DNA from: Duganella margarita
Lineage (GTDB): Bacteria > Pseudomonadota > Gammaproteobacteria > Burkholderiales > Burkholderiaceae_D
DNA length: 64,000 nt
Assembly (NCBI RefSeq): GCF_009857535.1
Contig: NZ_WWCS01000002.1
Coordinates: forward strand, 372,001 to 436,000
Direction of reading: 5' to 3'
Below are positions 50,699 to 59,980 of this stretch, piece by piece (within the stretch, counting starts at the first letter, position 1; each line of letters begins with the position of its first letter). The position numbers and the translations under genes were made by a program. Below the pieces are notes generated by a model. It saw nothing but the letters and a program-made list of their open reading frames with translations. It was not told the origin of the DNA and did not search any database.

Positions 50699-51619
50699 AT
50701 GTTTGCTTACATAATTCGCCGCCTGTGGCAGATGCTGCCGACCATGCTGGGCGTGGTGCTGCTGCTGTTCGTGCTGTTTAACTGGGTCGGCGGCGATCCG
50801 GCTTACCTGTTGGCGGGCAAGATGGCGGATGCGGACAGCATCGCCAATATCCGTCGCCAGCTCGGCGTGGATCAGCCGTACTACGTGCAGCTGTGGATTT
50901 TTATCAGGCAGGTTGCCACCTTTGATTTCGGCCTGAGCTGGGCGACGGGCGAGCCGGTTTCCGAATTGGTCGTCACCCGGCTGGGACCATCGCTGGCGGT
51001 GCTGGCGCCGCTGACGGTGCTGGAAACCGGCATCGGCATCGCGCTGGCGCTGATGGTGGCCTTCGTGCGCGGCTCGCTGACCGAGCGCGCGGTGATGCTG
51101 GCCTGCACGATGGGGATGTCGATCAGCATCCTGGTCTACATCATCGTGTTCCAGTACTGGCTGGCGTATCGGCTGGGCTGGTTTCCGGTGCAGGGCTGGG
51201 GCGGCTGGCGCTATGCGGTGCTGCCGATCCTGATCGGGCTGGCGGTGTCGCTGGCGCCGACCTTGCGCCTGTTCCGCAGCTTTGTGCTGGACGAGGTGGG
51301 GCAGGATTATGTGCGCACGGCGCGCGCCAAGGGGCTGAGCGAACGGCGCGTGATGTGGGTGCACGTGCTGCGCAATGCGGCGATCCCGATCCTGACGCAT
51401 GTGATGTCCAACTTGCCGGCCTTGTTGATCGGCGCGTTCCTGCTGGAGCGTTTCTTTGGCATTCCGGGTATCGGCAGGGAGGTGATCCTGGCGGTCGAAC
51501 GCAGCGATTTTCCGGTGATTAAGGCGGTTACGGTGTATGTCGCGGTTGCCACGATGGTGTTCAACTTGCTGACCGATCTGTTGTACCAGGCGGTCGATCC
51601 ACGGGTGAAACTCGCATGA
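50699..51619 (+). CDS. Peptide-type ABC transporter permease (DppB/YejB-like)
   Basis: 306 residues with six predicted membrane helices. It starts with the family hallmark YIIRRLWQMLPTMLGVVLLLFVLF, and the inner-membrane-component motif EVGQDYVRTARAKGLSERRVMWVHVLRNA contacts the ATPase. Known: this family forms one half of the channel of oligopeptide/dipeptide, nickel and microcin C importers. CCGGAG precedes the ATG. It is the first gene of a three-gene, overlapping operon (permease, permease, fused ATPase) that lacks a periplasmic binding-protein gene. It is divergent from receptor 7, which could supply the outer-membrane step (inference). Confidence 0.92.
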   Translation: MFAYIIRRLWQMLPTMLGVVLLLFVLFNWVGGDPAYLLAGKMADADSIANIRRQLGVDQPYYVQLWIFIRQVATFDFGLSWATGEPVSELVVTRLGPSLAVLAPLTVLETGIGIALALMVAFVRGSLTERAVMLACTMGMSISILVYIIVFQYWLAYRLGWFPVQGWGGWRYAVLPILIGLAVSLAPTLRLFRSFVLDEVGQDYVRTARAKGLSERRVMWVHVLRNAAIPILTHVMSNLPALLIGAFLLERFFGIPGIGREVILAVERSDFPVIKAVTVYVAVATMVFNLLTDLLYQAVDPRVKLA

Positions 51620-52599
51620 CGGCCTGGCAGCGTTTGCGCGCGGACCGGGTGGCGATGGCGTCGCTGGCGGTGGTGGCGGCGTTCCTGCTGATGGTGGTGC
51701 TGTCGGCCACCGGGCTGGTCGCGGCCGACTGGGAGGATGAGGCCGGCGTCAGCTATGCGCCGCCGGCTTTTCTTGGTGCGGACACTGCCGAAACGCCGGC
51801 AGCGCCCGCGCAGCAGCGGGCCTTGCCCGACAATCCCTTCGATCCGCTGGCGGCGGATATCCGCGACCTGCGCGCCCAACTGGCGGCGCGCGGGTCGGCG
51901 GCCGACAGTGCGCGGCGCGCCACCTTGCCGTTCGGCGCCGACAAGTGGGGCCACGACGTCATCAAGAAAACCATCAAGGGCGGCCAGACCTCGATTGTGG
52001 TCGGGCTGGTGGCGGCTGCGCTGGCGGTGGGCCTGGGCTCGCTGTTCGGCGCGCTGTCCGGCTATTGCGGTGGCGTGGTGGACGATGTCTTTAATTGGTT
52101 CTACAGCGTGTTCACGGCGATCCCCTCGGTGCTGATGATCCTGGCCGTGGCGGCGGTGCTGCAACAGAAGGGCGTGCTGACCATTGTGCTGATTCTTGGC
52201 CTGACCGGCTGGACCGGCCCGTATCGCCTGATCCGCGCCGAATACCTGAAGCACAAGACGCGCGAGTACGTGCTGGCCGCCGACGCCATCGGCGCCTCGC
52301 ACTGGCGCCGCATGTTCCGGCATATTTTCCCCAACGTCAGCCATGTGGCGCTGGTGCAGCTGTCGATCCTGGTGGTCGGTTTCATCAAGGCGGAAGTGAT
52401 CCTCAGCTTCCTCGGCTTTGGCGTGCCGGTCGGCACGGTCTCGTGGGGCAGCATGCTGAACGAGGCGCAGAACGAACTGCTGCTGGGCCGCTGGTGGCAG
52501 TTGGCGGCGGCGGCCAGCGCCATGGCGCTGCTGGTGACGGCGTTCTCGCTGTTCACCGACGCGCTGCGCGACGCCCTCGACCCCAGGGTGAAATCATGA
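51616..52599 (+). CDS. Peptide-type ABC transporter permease (DppC/YejE-like)
   Basis: 327 residues. After the first membrane helix (about residues 13-33) there is a ~75-residue periplasmic stretch rich in Ala/Pro and charged residues. FGADKWGHDVIKKTIKGGQTS then replaces the usual LGTDxxGRDVxxRxxxG motif, and MetI-type helices follow with EYVLAADAIGASHWRRMFRHIFPN as the ATPase contact loop. An extended first loop is also found in YejE of the Yej importer. Its ATG overlaps the previous stop (ATGA) and its stop overlaps the next start (ATGA), so the subunits are translationally coupled. Confidence 0.92.
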   Translation: MTAWQRLRADRVAMASLAVVAAFLLMVVLSATGLVAADWEDEAGVSYAPPAFLGADTAETPAAPAQQRALPDNPFDPLAADIRDLRAQLAARGSAADSARRATLPFGADKWGHDVIKKTIKGGQTSIVVGLVAAALAVGLGSLFGALSGYCGGVVDDVFNWFYSVFTAIPSVLMILAVAAVLQQKGVLTIVLILGLTGWTGPYRLIRAEYLKHKTREYVLAADAIGASHWRRMFRHIFPNVSHVALVQLSILVVGFIKAEVILSFLGFGVPVGTVSWGSMLNEAQNELLLGRWWQLAAAASAMALLVTAFSLFTDALRDALDPRVKS

Positions 52600-54266
52600 G
52601 CTTGCTTGATGTGCGGGATCTGCGCGTCGGCTTCCGCCTGGACCGCCACAGCACCAACGAGGCGCTCAAGGGCATCAGCTTCAGCGTGCCGCACAACGCC
52701 ACCGTGGCGCTGGTGGGCGAGTCGGGCAGCGGCAAGTCGGTGGCGTCACTGGCGGTGATGGGCTTGCTCGATCCGGCGGCGGCGATTGTCGATCCAGCCA
52801 GCAGCATTCGCTTTGACGGCCGGGAACTGCTGGCGCTGGATGGCAAACAGCGCCGCGCGCTGTGCGGCAAGGACATCGCCATGATTTTCCAGGAGCCGAT
52901 GTCATCGCTCAATCCGGTGTTCACGGTTGGCGCGCAGATCGCCGAGGTGCTCAAGCTGCACATGGGTATGAACCGGGGCCAGGCACGCCGCCGCACGCTG
53001 GAATTGCTGGAGGAAGTCGGCATTCCCGATCCGGCCGCCCGCATCGACGGCTATCCGAACGAACTGTCCGGCGGCCAGCAGCAGCGCGTGATGATCGCCA
53101 TGGCCGTCGCCTGCGAACCACGGCTGCTGATCGCCGACGAGCCGACCACCGCGCTCGATGTCACCATCCAGCAGCAGATCATGGAGCTGCTCGCGCGCCT
53201 GCAACGGCGGCGCGCGATGTCGGTGCTGTTCATTACGCACGATCTCGGGCTGGTGGCGCAGATTGCCGACCACGTGGTTGTCATGCGCCGCGGCGAGGTG
53301 CGCGAGGCGGGGCCGGCGCAGCAGGTGCTGCAACAGCCGGCGGATGCGTACACGAGGGCTTTGCTGCATTGCCGTCCGAGACTGGATGCGCGGCCGTGGC
53401 GGCTGCCGGTCATCGCCGATTATCTGGATGGCGCGACGCCGCCGCCACAGCCCGAACGCCGGCGCGGCGCTTCGCCGGACGATGTGCCGCTGCTGGAGGT
53501 GCGCAACCTCAGCAAGCACTTCATGCTGCGCGACGGCTGGTGGCGCCAGCGCGAATTCCACGCGGTGAAGGACGTCTCGTTCACGCTGGCGCGCGGCAAG
53601 ACGCTGGGCGTGGTAGGGGAGTCCGGTTCCGGCAAGACCACCGTCGGACTGACCTTGCTGCGGCTGCACCAGGCCAGCGGCGGCAGCGTGCTGTTTGACG
53701 GCCGGGACCTGCTCAGCCTGTCCCCGCGCGCATTCCAGGCGTACAAACGGCGCATGCAGATCGTGTTCCAGAACCCGTATGCATCGCTGAACCCGCGCTT
53801 CACCGTCGGCGACATTTTGCTCGAGCCGATGCGCATCCACCGCATCGGGGCCGACGATCAGGCGCGCAGGGCGATGGCGCAAGCGCTCCTGGAAAAAGTC
53901 GGCTTGCCCGCATCTGCCATGTCCCGCTATCCGCACGCGTTCTCCGGCGGCCAGCGGCAACGCATCGCCTTCGCCCGCTGCCTGACCTTGCAGCCGGAAA
54001 TCCTGGTGTGCGACGAGTCGGTGTCGGCGCTGGATGTGTCGGTGCAGGCGCAGGTGCTTAACCTGTTGCAGGATTTGCAGGATGAGCTGGGTCTGTCATA
54101 CATCTTCATCTCGCATGACCTGGCGGTGGTGAAGTACATGGCCGATCAGGTGATGGTCATGAAACAAGGAGAAGTAGTGGAACTGGCCGACGCGGACGCG
54201 TTGTACCGTAACCCGCAACATCCCTACACGCAGGCCTTGCTGGCGGCGATCCCTCGCAGCGGTTAA
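52596..54266 (+). CDS. Fused dual ABC ATPase for peptide-type import (YejF/GsiA-like)
   Basis: 556 residues with two complete ABC domains in one chain. Domain 1 has Walker A GESGSGKS at 41-48, signature LSGGQQQRV and Walker [13 protein letters not shown]. Domain 2 has Walker A GESGSGKT from residue 341, signature FSGGQRQRI and [12 protein letters not shown]. In domain 2 the Walker B glutamate is kept but the usual EPT is EsV. Known: in OppDF-type importers the two ATPases are separate; the fused form is typical of YejF and GsiA. It drives the two permeases encoded immediately upstream. An ABC_tran C-terminal oligopeptide segment follows domain 1. Substrate remains open because no binding protein is present. 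Confidence 0.93.
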   Translation: MSLLDVRDLRVGFRLDRHSTNEALKGISFSVPHNATVALVGESGSGKSVASLAVMGLLDPAAAIVDPASSIRFDGRELLALDGKQRRALCGKDIAMIFQEPMSSLNPVFTVGAQIAEVLKLHMGMNRGQARRRTLELLEEVGIPDPAARIDGYPNELSGGQQQRVMIAMAVACEPRLLIADEPTTALDVTIQQQIMELLARLQRRRAMSVLFITHDLGLVAQIADHVVVMRRGEVREAGPAQQVLQQPADAYTRALLHCRPRLDARPWRLPVIADYLDGATPPPQPERRRGASPDDVPLLEVRNLSKHFMLRDGWWRQREFHAVKDVSFTLARGKTLGVVGESGSGKTTVGLTLLRLHQASGGSVLFDGRDLLSLSPRAFQAYKRRMQIVFQNPYASLNPRFTVGDILLEPMRIHRIGADDQARRAMAQALLEKVGLPASAMSRYPHAFSGGQRQRIAFARCLTLQPEILVCDESVSALDVSVQAQVLNLLQDLQDELGLSYIFISHDLAVVKYMADQVMVMKQGEVVELADADALYRNPQHPYTQALLAAIPRSG

Positions 54267-54291
54267 GCGTTTTTTAAGTTAAGATATCTGT

Positions 54292-55242
54292 ATGGCGAAT
54301 TTAATCCTCCTGCTCCAAGAATATGGCGTCCTGATTGTGTTCGGGATTGTGCTGGTCGAACAGATCGGCATGCCGATTCCTGCGTTCCCGATTCTGATCG
54401 TGGCCGGCGCCATGTCGGTTGACGGCGACACGCCGTGGATCTCGGTGCTGGCGGTGGCCATGCTGGCTTGCCTGATCAGCGACAGCTTCTGGTTCCGCGC
54501 CGGCCGCTTTTACGGCAAGCGCATCCTCAAGCTGCTGTGCAAGATTTCGCTGTCGCCGGATTACTGCGTCAGCCAGACGGAAGACAATTTCAAGCGCTGG
54601 GGCCCGAAGGCGCTGATCGTCTCCAAGTTCATCCCCGGTTTTAACGTGATTGCGCCGCCGCTGGCCGGCGCGCTGGGCACCAGCCGCGGCACGTTCCTGT
54701 GCTTCAGCATCATGGGCAGTTTGCTGTGGGCCGGTACCGGTATCGGCATCGGCGCCTTCTTCCACACCAGTGTCGACCAGTTGCTGGATATTCTCAGCAC
54801 CATGGGCTCGACCGCGCTGATCGTGCTGCTGGTGTTGCTGGCCCTGTTCGTGGCGTTTAAATATGTCGAGCGTAAGCGTTTCCGCCAGTCGGTGGAAATC
54901 GACCGGATTACCGTCGAGGACTTCAAGCAGCTGATGGACCAAGGGCATGAACCGATCCTGATCGACGCCCGCAGCGCCACGGCGCAAATGCTGGACCCGG
55001 CCGTGCCCGGCGCTCTGCTGTTCAACGGCGGCGAACTGAGTGCGGAGATTAGTGGCCTGGATAAAAGCCGGCCGATCATCGTGTATTGCAGCTGCCCCAA
55101 CGACGTCACCGCCGCCCATGTGGCCAAGAGCCTGATCGGGCAGGGCTTCCATCGCGCCCGTCCGCTGCATGGCGGGCTGGAGGCGTGGAATGCCGCTTTT
55201 CGTAGCGAATCGCTGCCGCAGGACACGCCCGCCTCGGTCTGA
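54292..55242 (+). CDS. DedA-family membrane protein fused to a rhodanese domain
   Basis: 316 residues. Residues 1-200 form a DedA/VTT domain with several membrane helices (FGIVLVEQIGMPIPAFPILIVAGA, KFIPGFNVIAPPLAGALG). Residues 205-305 form a cytoplasmic rhodanese domain, with Cys in VYCSCPNDVTAAHVAKSL as the likely active site and LIDARS before it. Known: DedA proteins are implicated in lipid-carrier recycling and proton-dependent membrane homeostasis. The rhodanese fusion suggests sulfur or redox sensing tied to the membrane, but this is inference. It starts 25 bases after the ABC operon with no terminator between, so it may be cotranscribed. No Shine-Dalgarno is evident. Confidence 0.9.
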   Translation: MANLILLLQEYGVLIVFGIVLVEQIGMPIPAFPILIVAGAMSVDGDTPWISVLAVAMLACLISDSFWFRAGRFYGKRILKLLCKISLSPDYCVSQTEDNFKRWGPKALIVSKFIPGFNVIAPPLAGALGTSRGTFLCFSIMGSLLWAGTGIGIGAFFHTSVDQLLDILSTMGSTALIVLLVLLALFVAFKYVERKRFRQSVEIDRITVEDFKQLMDQGHEPILIDARSATAQMLDPAVPGALLFNGGELSAEISGLDKSRPIIVYCSCPNDVTAAHVAKSLIGQGFHRARPLHGGLEAWNAAFRSESLPQDTPASV

Positions 55243-55251
55243 TTGTCCCGC

Positions 55252-55366
55252 ACCGCATTGCCAGTCATTCCCGCGCCGCATTGCCAGTCATTCCCGCGCA
55301 GGCGGGAATCCATACGGCGCTTGCACCCACTTTATGCCCATGGATTCCCGCGTTCGCGGGAATGAC
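55252..55366. repeat. BIME-like double palindrome, copy 5, with a partial tandem duplication
   Basis: The complete element spans about 55287-55366, with TTCCCGCGCAGGCGGGAA on the left and TTCCCGCGTTCGCGGGAA on the right. Upstream, CCGCATTGCCAGTCATTCCC occurs twice in tandem (from 55252 and from 55275), so the left edge has been partly duplicated. It lies between the DedA fusion gene and the glucokinase promoter region. Confidence 0.85.
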
Positions 55367-55444
55367 ATGGGCTGACAGTAATCGGCGTTGCTGGTAGTCA
55401 TACTACGCCTCTAATCTCGGCATTTCCCAATTTCTGTAGCAAAC

Positions 55445-55459
55445 TGTACTAAAACTACA
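55445..55459. promoter_or_regulatory. HexR-like operator upstream of glucokinase
   Basis: TGTACTAAAACTACA matches the known HexR-type palindrome (TGTAR-T/A-rich-YTACA) apart from C at position 5. It lies 64 bases before the glk start. HexR is an RpiR-family repressor of glucose catabolism genes in many proteobacteria, and glk is a usual target. Confidence 0.5.
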
Positions 55460-55522
55460 AACTTCGCTTGCCTGTTCTGACGAGTTACCTTAAGCTTAAG
55501 CCTCAACTATTTTCGCTCAATC

Positions 55523-56548
55523 ATGACAGCTCAGTCCGTACAAACGCCTCCCTCCCTGACCACTGTATTCCCTGGTGGCCCGCGTCTGCTGGCGGACATC
55601 GGCGGCACCAATGCGCGCTTTGCGCTGGAAACCGCCCCTGGCAAGATTGAAGCGATCGAAGTGCTGGCGTGCGCCGCCTACCCAACCCTGGCCGCCGCCC
55701 TGGTTGCGTATCTGGCGTCGCCGGTGGTCGCCCAGGCTGGCGTGACCGGTATCCGCAACGGCGCCATCGCCATTGCCAACCCGGTCACCGGCGACATGGT
55801 GCGCATGACCAATCACCACTGGGCTTTCTCCATCGAGGCGCTGCGCCGCGAAGTCAATTTCGACACGCTGGTGGTGGTCAATGATTTCACCGCGCTGGCC
55901 AGTTCGCTGCCACAGCTGTCGGCCACCCAGAAACATCAGGTGGGTGGGGGCGTCGGCGTGCCGGGCACCCCGCTCGGCCTGATCGGCGCCGGCACCGGCC
56001 TCGGCGTCTCCGGCCTGATTCCGGGCAAGGACGGCTGGACCGCACTGCTGAGCGAGGGCGGCCACGTGACCTTCTCGCCGGCCAATCCGACCGAGGTGGC
56101 GATCCTGCAATTTGCCTGGAAAGAATTTGAGCACGTGTCGGCCGAGCGCCTGATGTCCGGCGCCGGTATCGAACTGATCTACCGCGCGCTGGCCGATCAC
56201 GGTGGCCTGTCGGCCGAGAAGCTCAGCGCGGCCGAAATCTCGCGCCGCGCGCTGAGTGGCGAATGCCCGCTGTGCGACCAGGTGATCGAAGCGTTCTGCT
56301 GCATGTTGGGCACGATTGCCGGCAATATCGCCGTCACGCTGGGCGCGCAGGGCGGTATCTATATTGGCGGCGGCATCGTGCCGAAGCTCGGCGAACGTTT
56401 CGACCGTTCCGGTTTCCGCGCCCGCTTTGAAGCCAAGGGCCGCTTCGACAAATACCTGGCGGCGGTGCCGACCTGGGTGATTACCGCCGAATATCCGGCT
56501 TTTGTTGGCGTTTCCGCCATTCTTTCGGATCGCCTTACCGCCGTGTAA
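55523..56548 (+). CDS. glk: Glucokinase
   Basis: 341 residues. It phosphorylates glucose to glucose-6-phosphate with ATP in the cytoplasm. It has the phosphate loop LLADIGGTNARFALE near residues 22-36, IGAGTGLGVSGLI, the sugar-site SEGGHVTFSP and the C-terminal GGIYIGGGIVPKLG. It is of the bacterial group A (proteobacterial) glucokinase type. The ~20-residue N-terminal extension before LLADIGG is longer than in E. coli and may be disordered, or a later start may be used; no Shine-Dalgarno precedes ATG 55523. A HexR-like palindrome lies 64 bases upstream. Confidence 0.94.
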   Translation: MTAQSVQTPPSLTTVFPGGPRLLADIGGTNARFALETAPGKIEAIEVLACAAYPTLAAALVAYLASPVVAQAGVTGIRNGAIAIANPVTGDMVRMTNHHWAFSIEALRREVNFDTLVVVNDFTALASSLPQLSATQKHQVGGGVGVPGTPLGLIGAGTGLGVSGLIPGKDGWTALLSEGGHVTFSPANPTEVAILQFAWKEFEHVSAERLMSGAGIELIYRALADHGGLSAEKLSAAEISRRALSGECPLCDQVIEAFCCMLGTIAGNIAVTLGAQGGIYIGGGIVPKLGERFDRSGFRARFEAKGRFDKYLAAVPTWVITAEYPAFVGVSAILSDRLTAV

Positions 56549-56812
56549 GTTAGATTGCCGGCGTCCGTTACATTTCGATGACGGCGAAATGCGCTTTTTG
56601 TCGTTTTATCAGGTACAATTCGCGTTGTTGGATGAAACGTCTGGCTTCCTGCCCACGTTTTACGTAGAAAGCAACGGCTTCGGCGGTTGCCGGCAAGTCC
56701 CTCCTTCCCGCCGGGTGCGCATAGGCCTTGGTGTCGGAAAAGCAGCTTCAGCGAGTCCTCCCGCACGTATCACTGACTCACTGAATGTGATTGATTTCTT
56801 TCGATTTTGCTT

Positions 56813-57526
56813 ATGGATACAGTTGAGGCTAAAAAAGTCCTCGAAACCGCCTTGCTATGCGCCCGTGAGCCGTTGTCGATCCACAGTCTGAAAAAACTGT
56901 TTGTCGAGCTGGACGATCAGGACCGGCCGCGCGGCCCCGGTGTCGGCGCCGATACGATCAAGGAATTGTTGGAGGAGTTGCGGCTGGACTGGGCCGGCAA
57001 GGGCGTCGAGGTGATCAGCCTGTCGACCGGCTGGCGCTTCCAGAGCCGTCCGGAAATGAAGCTGTATCTTGAGCGCCTGAATCCGGAAAAGCCGCCGAAG
57101 TATTCGCGGGCCACGCTGGAAACCCTGGCCATCATCGCTTATCGCCAGCCGGTGACGCGCGGCGATATCGAGGAAATCCGTGGCGTGGCCGTCAATTCGC
57201 AGACGATCAAGATGCTGGAAGACCGTGGTTGGGTCGACGCCATCGGTTATCGCGATGTGGTCGGCCGTCCAGCCTTGCTGGGCACCACCAAACAGTTTTT
57301 AGATGATTTGGGCTTGAATTCGCTGTCCCAGCTGCCGCCATTGCAGCAAATCAGTGATGGTCAGAACGCGATGGAAACCCTGGAAGCGGCTCTGCAAGAG
57401 AACTTTGAGAAAGCGGCGCAGCAGGACGGTGCCGACCATGCGGACATTGAGCAAGAACCCGGCCCTGCGCCAGATTTAACGGTTGACGCTGAGCACAACC
57501 AAGAAACGAATAATGAACAAACCTGA
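56813..57526 (+). CDS. scpB: Segregation and condensation protein B
   Basis: 237 residues. Two winged-helix domains are recognisable ([24 protein letters not shown] and [28 protein letters not shown]), followed by an acidic disordered tail. Known: ScpB dimers bind ScpA and SMC to form the bacterial condensin. scpA is not next to it here. The 264 bases upstream hold no gene; a TACAAT at 56614-56619 is a possible -10. ATG 56813 gives [11 protein letters not shown]; a TTG two codons upstream is less likely. The gene overlaps the rluB start by 14 bases, a conserved scpB-rluB coupling. Confidence 0.94.
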   Translation: MDTVEAKKVLETALLCAREPLSIHSLKKLFVELDDQDRPRGPGVGADTIKELLEELRLDWAGKGVEVISLSTGWRFQSRPEMKLYLERLNPEKPPKYSRATLETLAIIAYRQPVTRGDIEEIRGVAVNSQTIKMLEDRGWVDAIGYRDVVGRPALLGTTKQFLDDLGLNSLSQLPPLQQISDGQNAMETLEAALQENFEKAAQQDGADHADIEQEPGPAPDLTVDAEHNQETNNEQT

Positions 57527-59708
57527 TACCCCAGAGATCATCGACGCACCCGCGGCGGACGTAGTCGCCAAGCCTAAGCGCCGTACCAAAGCCCAAATCG
57601 AGGCCGATGCCGCCGCCACTTCCGGTGACGCGCCAGCCGCCAAGCCGAAAGCCAAAGCCAAGCCAAAAGCGGAAGCTGCTGAAACAGTCGCTTCCAACAC
57701 GCTGGCGCCAGTGAAAAAAGCGCGCGCCAAGAAAGCCGACGTCGCCGTGGAAGCCGCCGCACCGGCAGCTGAAGCAGCTGCTGCCGAGCCGGCCGTCAAG
57801 CCAGCCGCCAAGCCGCGTGCCAAGAAAGCCGCGCCAGCCGCCGATGCGGTTGTTGCCGAGGCGTCCGCCGCGCCGGCATCGGCGCCTGCCGCTGATGCAG
57901 CGCCGGCCGCAGCCGGTGAGCGCGTTGAGCGCCAGCAGCGTCCGCGTGGTCCGCGCCAGATGCGCGAACAGCGCGCCGTGCGCGAGGCGCTGAATCCGCG
58001 TCCTGAGCCAGTCGCCGTCGAGGCAACTCCAGTGGTTGAAGGTGCGGAAGGTGCGGCGCCAGTTGCTGCCGACGGCAAGCCACGCCACGAGCGCGGCGAC
58101 CGCAACAATGCGCGCAACGGCAAGCCGCCGCGCAATGGCGGCAAGAACGGCAAGCAGCGCGGCGGTCAGAACGCCGGCGGCAAGCCAAACGACGCGGATG
58201 CCGCGTTCTCCTACGTCACTTCGGATGCGTTCGACAGCGACGACAGCAAGGGTCGCCAGCCACAGAAAGCGGCCCGCCGCGACCTGACGGCGGACGACGA
58301 CGCGCCAAAACTGCACAAGGTGCTGGCGGAAGCCGGCCTGGGTTCGCGTCGCGACATGGAAGAGCTGATCGTGTCCGGCCGCGTGTCGGTCAACGGTGAG
58401 CCGGCCCACATCGGCCAGCGCATCCTGCCGACCGATGCTGTGCGCATCAACGGCAAGCTGATTCAGCGCCGCGTCAGCAAGAAGCCGCCGCGCGTGCTGG
58501 TGTACCACAAGCCAGCCGGCGAGATCGTCTCGATGGATGATCCGGATGGCCGTCCATCGGTATTCGATCGTTTGCCGACCATGAAAGCCGGCAAATGGCT
58601 GGCCGTTGGCCGCCTCGACTTCAATACCGAAGGGCTGCTGCTGTTTACCACCTCCGGTGATCTGGCGAACCGCCTGATGCACCCGCGCTACGGCATCGAC
58701 CGCGAATACGCGGTGCGTACCCTGGGGCCGCTGGAAGAAGGCATGCGCCAGAAGTTGCTGGCCGGCGTGGAGCTGGAAGACGGCGTCGCGCAGTTCTCCA
58801 AGATCGCCGACGGCGGCGGCGAGGGCATCAACAAGTGGTACCGCGTGATCATCGGCGAAGGCCGTAACCGCGAAGTGCGCCGCATGTTTGAAGCGATCGG
58901 CCTGACCGTGTCGCGCCTGATCCGTACCCGCTACGGCGCCATGACCTTGCCAAGCAGCCTGAAACGCGGCCGCTGGGAAGAGATGGAAGAGAATGCAGTG
59001 CGCGGTCTGATGGCTGCTTACAGCATCGAGAAAAAAGGCAGTGGCGATGGCGCCGCGCCGGCTGCAGTCGCTCCGCGCGCCAAAGGTCCGGGTCAGCAGC
59101 AAGCCAAGCCGGCGCAGAACAAAGGTCCGGAAAAACGCGGCCGCAACGGCCAGGGCGATCAGCACATCGAACGCGGCAACCGGCGCGATGAGCGTGACTT
59201 CGACGATGACGACGAAGATGACGACAACGAGCCGAACTTCAACCGCGCCGACACCAGCAACGCCAATGCGTTGCCATTTGGCAAGCCAGCCCGCAATGGC
59301 GGTCGTGGCCAGGGTGGTGGTTTTGGTGGCGGTGCTGGCGGCGGCAATGCTGCTCGCGGCGGCAAGGGTCGTCCAGCTGGTCAAGGCGGCCAGGGACAGA
59401 CTTCCGGCCGTCCGGGCGGTCGTCCGCAAGGTATTGGCGGCTACGCCGGTGGCCGTCCGCTGGGTGAAGGCCCGGCGCCGCGTGTACAAGGCCAGGGTGG
59501 TCGTCCGCAAGGTCAGGGCGGTCAGGGTCAGGGCGGCCAGGGGCAGCCACGCGGTCAGCAAGCCAAGGGGCCGAGCCGTGGTCCGCGTCAGCCAGATCCG
59601 TTGCAAACCACGTTTGGTTTCGGCGCGTCGAGCGGTGCGCCACGCCGTGGCCAACCGCCTCGTGGTGGCGCTGCCGATCATGGCATGCCACGTCGCCGCA
59701 AAGGCTGA
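57513..59708 (+). CDS. rluB: 23S rRNA pseudouridine synthase RluB-like, with long disordered extensions
   Basis: 731 residues, more than twice the length of E. coli RluB. The enzyme core lies at about residues 265-510. It has an S4 RNA-binding domain ([29 protein letters not shown]) and the synthase domain with catalytic Asp369 in [14 protein letters not shown] and [16 protein letters not shown]. Known: RluB makes pseudouridine 2605 in 23S rRNA. The ~260-residue N-terminus is Ala/Pro/Lys-rich and the ~220-residue C-terminus is Gly/Gln/Arg-rich (RGG-like, with an acidic [10 protein letters not shown] patch). These are expected to be disordered and RNA-binding. ATG 57513 (MNKPDTPEI) is chosen; it overlaps the end of scpB. 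Confidence 0.92.
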   Translation: MNKPDTPEIIDAPAADVVAKPKRRTKAQIEADAAATSGDAPAAKPKAKAKPKAEAAETVASNTLAPVKKARAKKADVAVEAAAPAAEAAAAEPAVKPAAKPRAKKAAPAADAVVAEASAAPASAPAADAAPAAAGERVERQQRPRGPRQMREQRAVREALNPRPEPVAVEATPVVEGAEGAAPVAADGKPRHERGDRNNARNGKPPRNGGKNGKQRGGQNAGGKPNDADAAFSYVTSDAFDSDDSKGRQPQKAARRDLTADDDAPKLHKVLAEAGLGSRRDMEELIVSGRVSVNGEPAHIGQRILPTDAVRINGKLIQRRVSKKPPRVLVYHKPAGEIVSMDDPDGRPSVFDRLPTMKAGKWLAVGRLDFNTEGLLLFTTSGDLANRLMHPRYGIDREYAVRTLGPLEEGMRQKLLAGVELEDGVAQFSKIADGGGEGINKWYRVIIGEGRNREVRRMFEAIGLTVSRLIRTRYGAMTLPSSLKRGRWEEMEENAVRGLMAAYSIEKKGSGDGAAPAAVAPRAKGPGQQQAKPAQNKGPEKRGRNGQGDQHIERGNRRDERDFDDDDEDDDNEPNFNRADTSNANALPFGKPARNGGRGQGGGFGGGAGGGNAARGGKGRPAGQGGQGQTSGRPGGRPQGIGGYAGGRPLGEGPAPRVQGQGGRPQGQGGQGQGGQGQPRGQQAKGPSRGPRQPDPLQTTFGFGASSGAPRRGQPPRGGAADHGMPRRRKG

Positions 59709-59831
59709 GAGGTCGCTTAAAAAAGCCCGCAGCTTCGTTGCGGCTCCTCGTCGTGCAGGTGCACTGCCTTCGTCGCCGCGCCTCGCTGCGTGCATTTTGA
59801 AGCAACCTCAGGCAGCTTTCGCCTTGTTGTA

Positions 59832-59870
59832 AGTCTGCCATGCCGCCTGTGCGGCATTGCAGCGGACTTC
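59832..59870. promoter_or_regulatory. Long dyad overlapping the rimP-nusA-infB promoter
   Basis: AAGTC-TGC-ATGCCGC (59832-59847) pairs with GCGGCAT-GCA-GACTT (59852-59870) around CTGT, with small internal bulges. It covers the -35 element. There is no T run, so it is more likely an operator or a structured 3' end of the rluB message than an ordinary terminator. Confidence 0.4.
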
Positions 59871-59885
59871 ATATAAGGTTATAAT
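59858..59885 (+). promoter_or_regulatory. Sigma-70 promoter of the rimP-nusA-infB operon leader
   Basis: TTGCAG (59858-59863) and TATAAT (59880-59885, exact -10) are 16 bases apart. Transcription would start near 59892. Confidence 0.7.
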
Positions 59886-59889
59886 ATGC

Positions 59890-59980
59890 AGCCTGGTAGA
59901 AGTTCCAATTGCGTCTCGCGGCGGAACTCTTCATCTGGCTGGGTGTTTTAGAAAGATGGGCAGATGCCCATTTTTTTTTT
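59890..59980 (+). ncRNA. Structured leader RNA ending in a terminator, upstream of rimP
   Basis: About 90 bases from the predicted start to a T run. A large hairpin is closed by AGCC/GGCT (near 59890-59893 and 59937-59940), with an inner stem GAAGTTCC (59899-59906) against GGAACTCTTC (59923-59932, one bulged C). Then comes ATGGGC-AGAT-GCCCAT (59956-59971), followed by ten T (59971-59980), an excellent intrinsic terminator. It could be a separate small RNA or a premature-termination leader controlling the operon, which encodes the termination factor NusA. No tRNA fold is present. 334 bases lie between rluB and rimP; nothing else was seen in them except a short A-rich hairpin near 59720. Confidence 0.55.

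Noticed and set aside
56630..56670. 11-codon frame upstream of scpB, considered as a leader peptide
   Set aside because: No terminator follows, no codon enrichment, no ribosome-binding site at the usual distance.
59886..59951. 21-codon frame (starting MQPGRSSNC) in the rimP leader, considered as a leader peptide
   Set aside because: Its ATG overlaps the -10 region and lies upstream of the predicted transcription start; it is not enriched in any regulatory codon.
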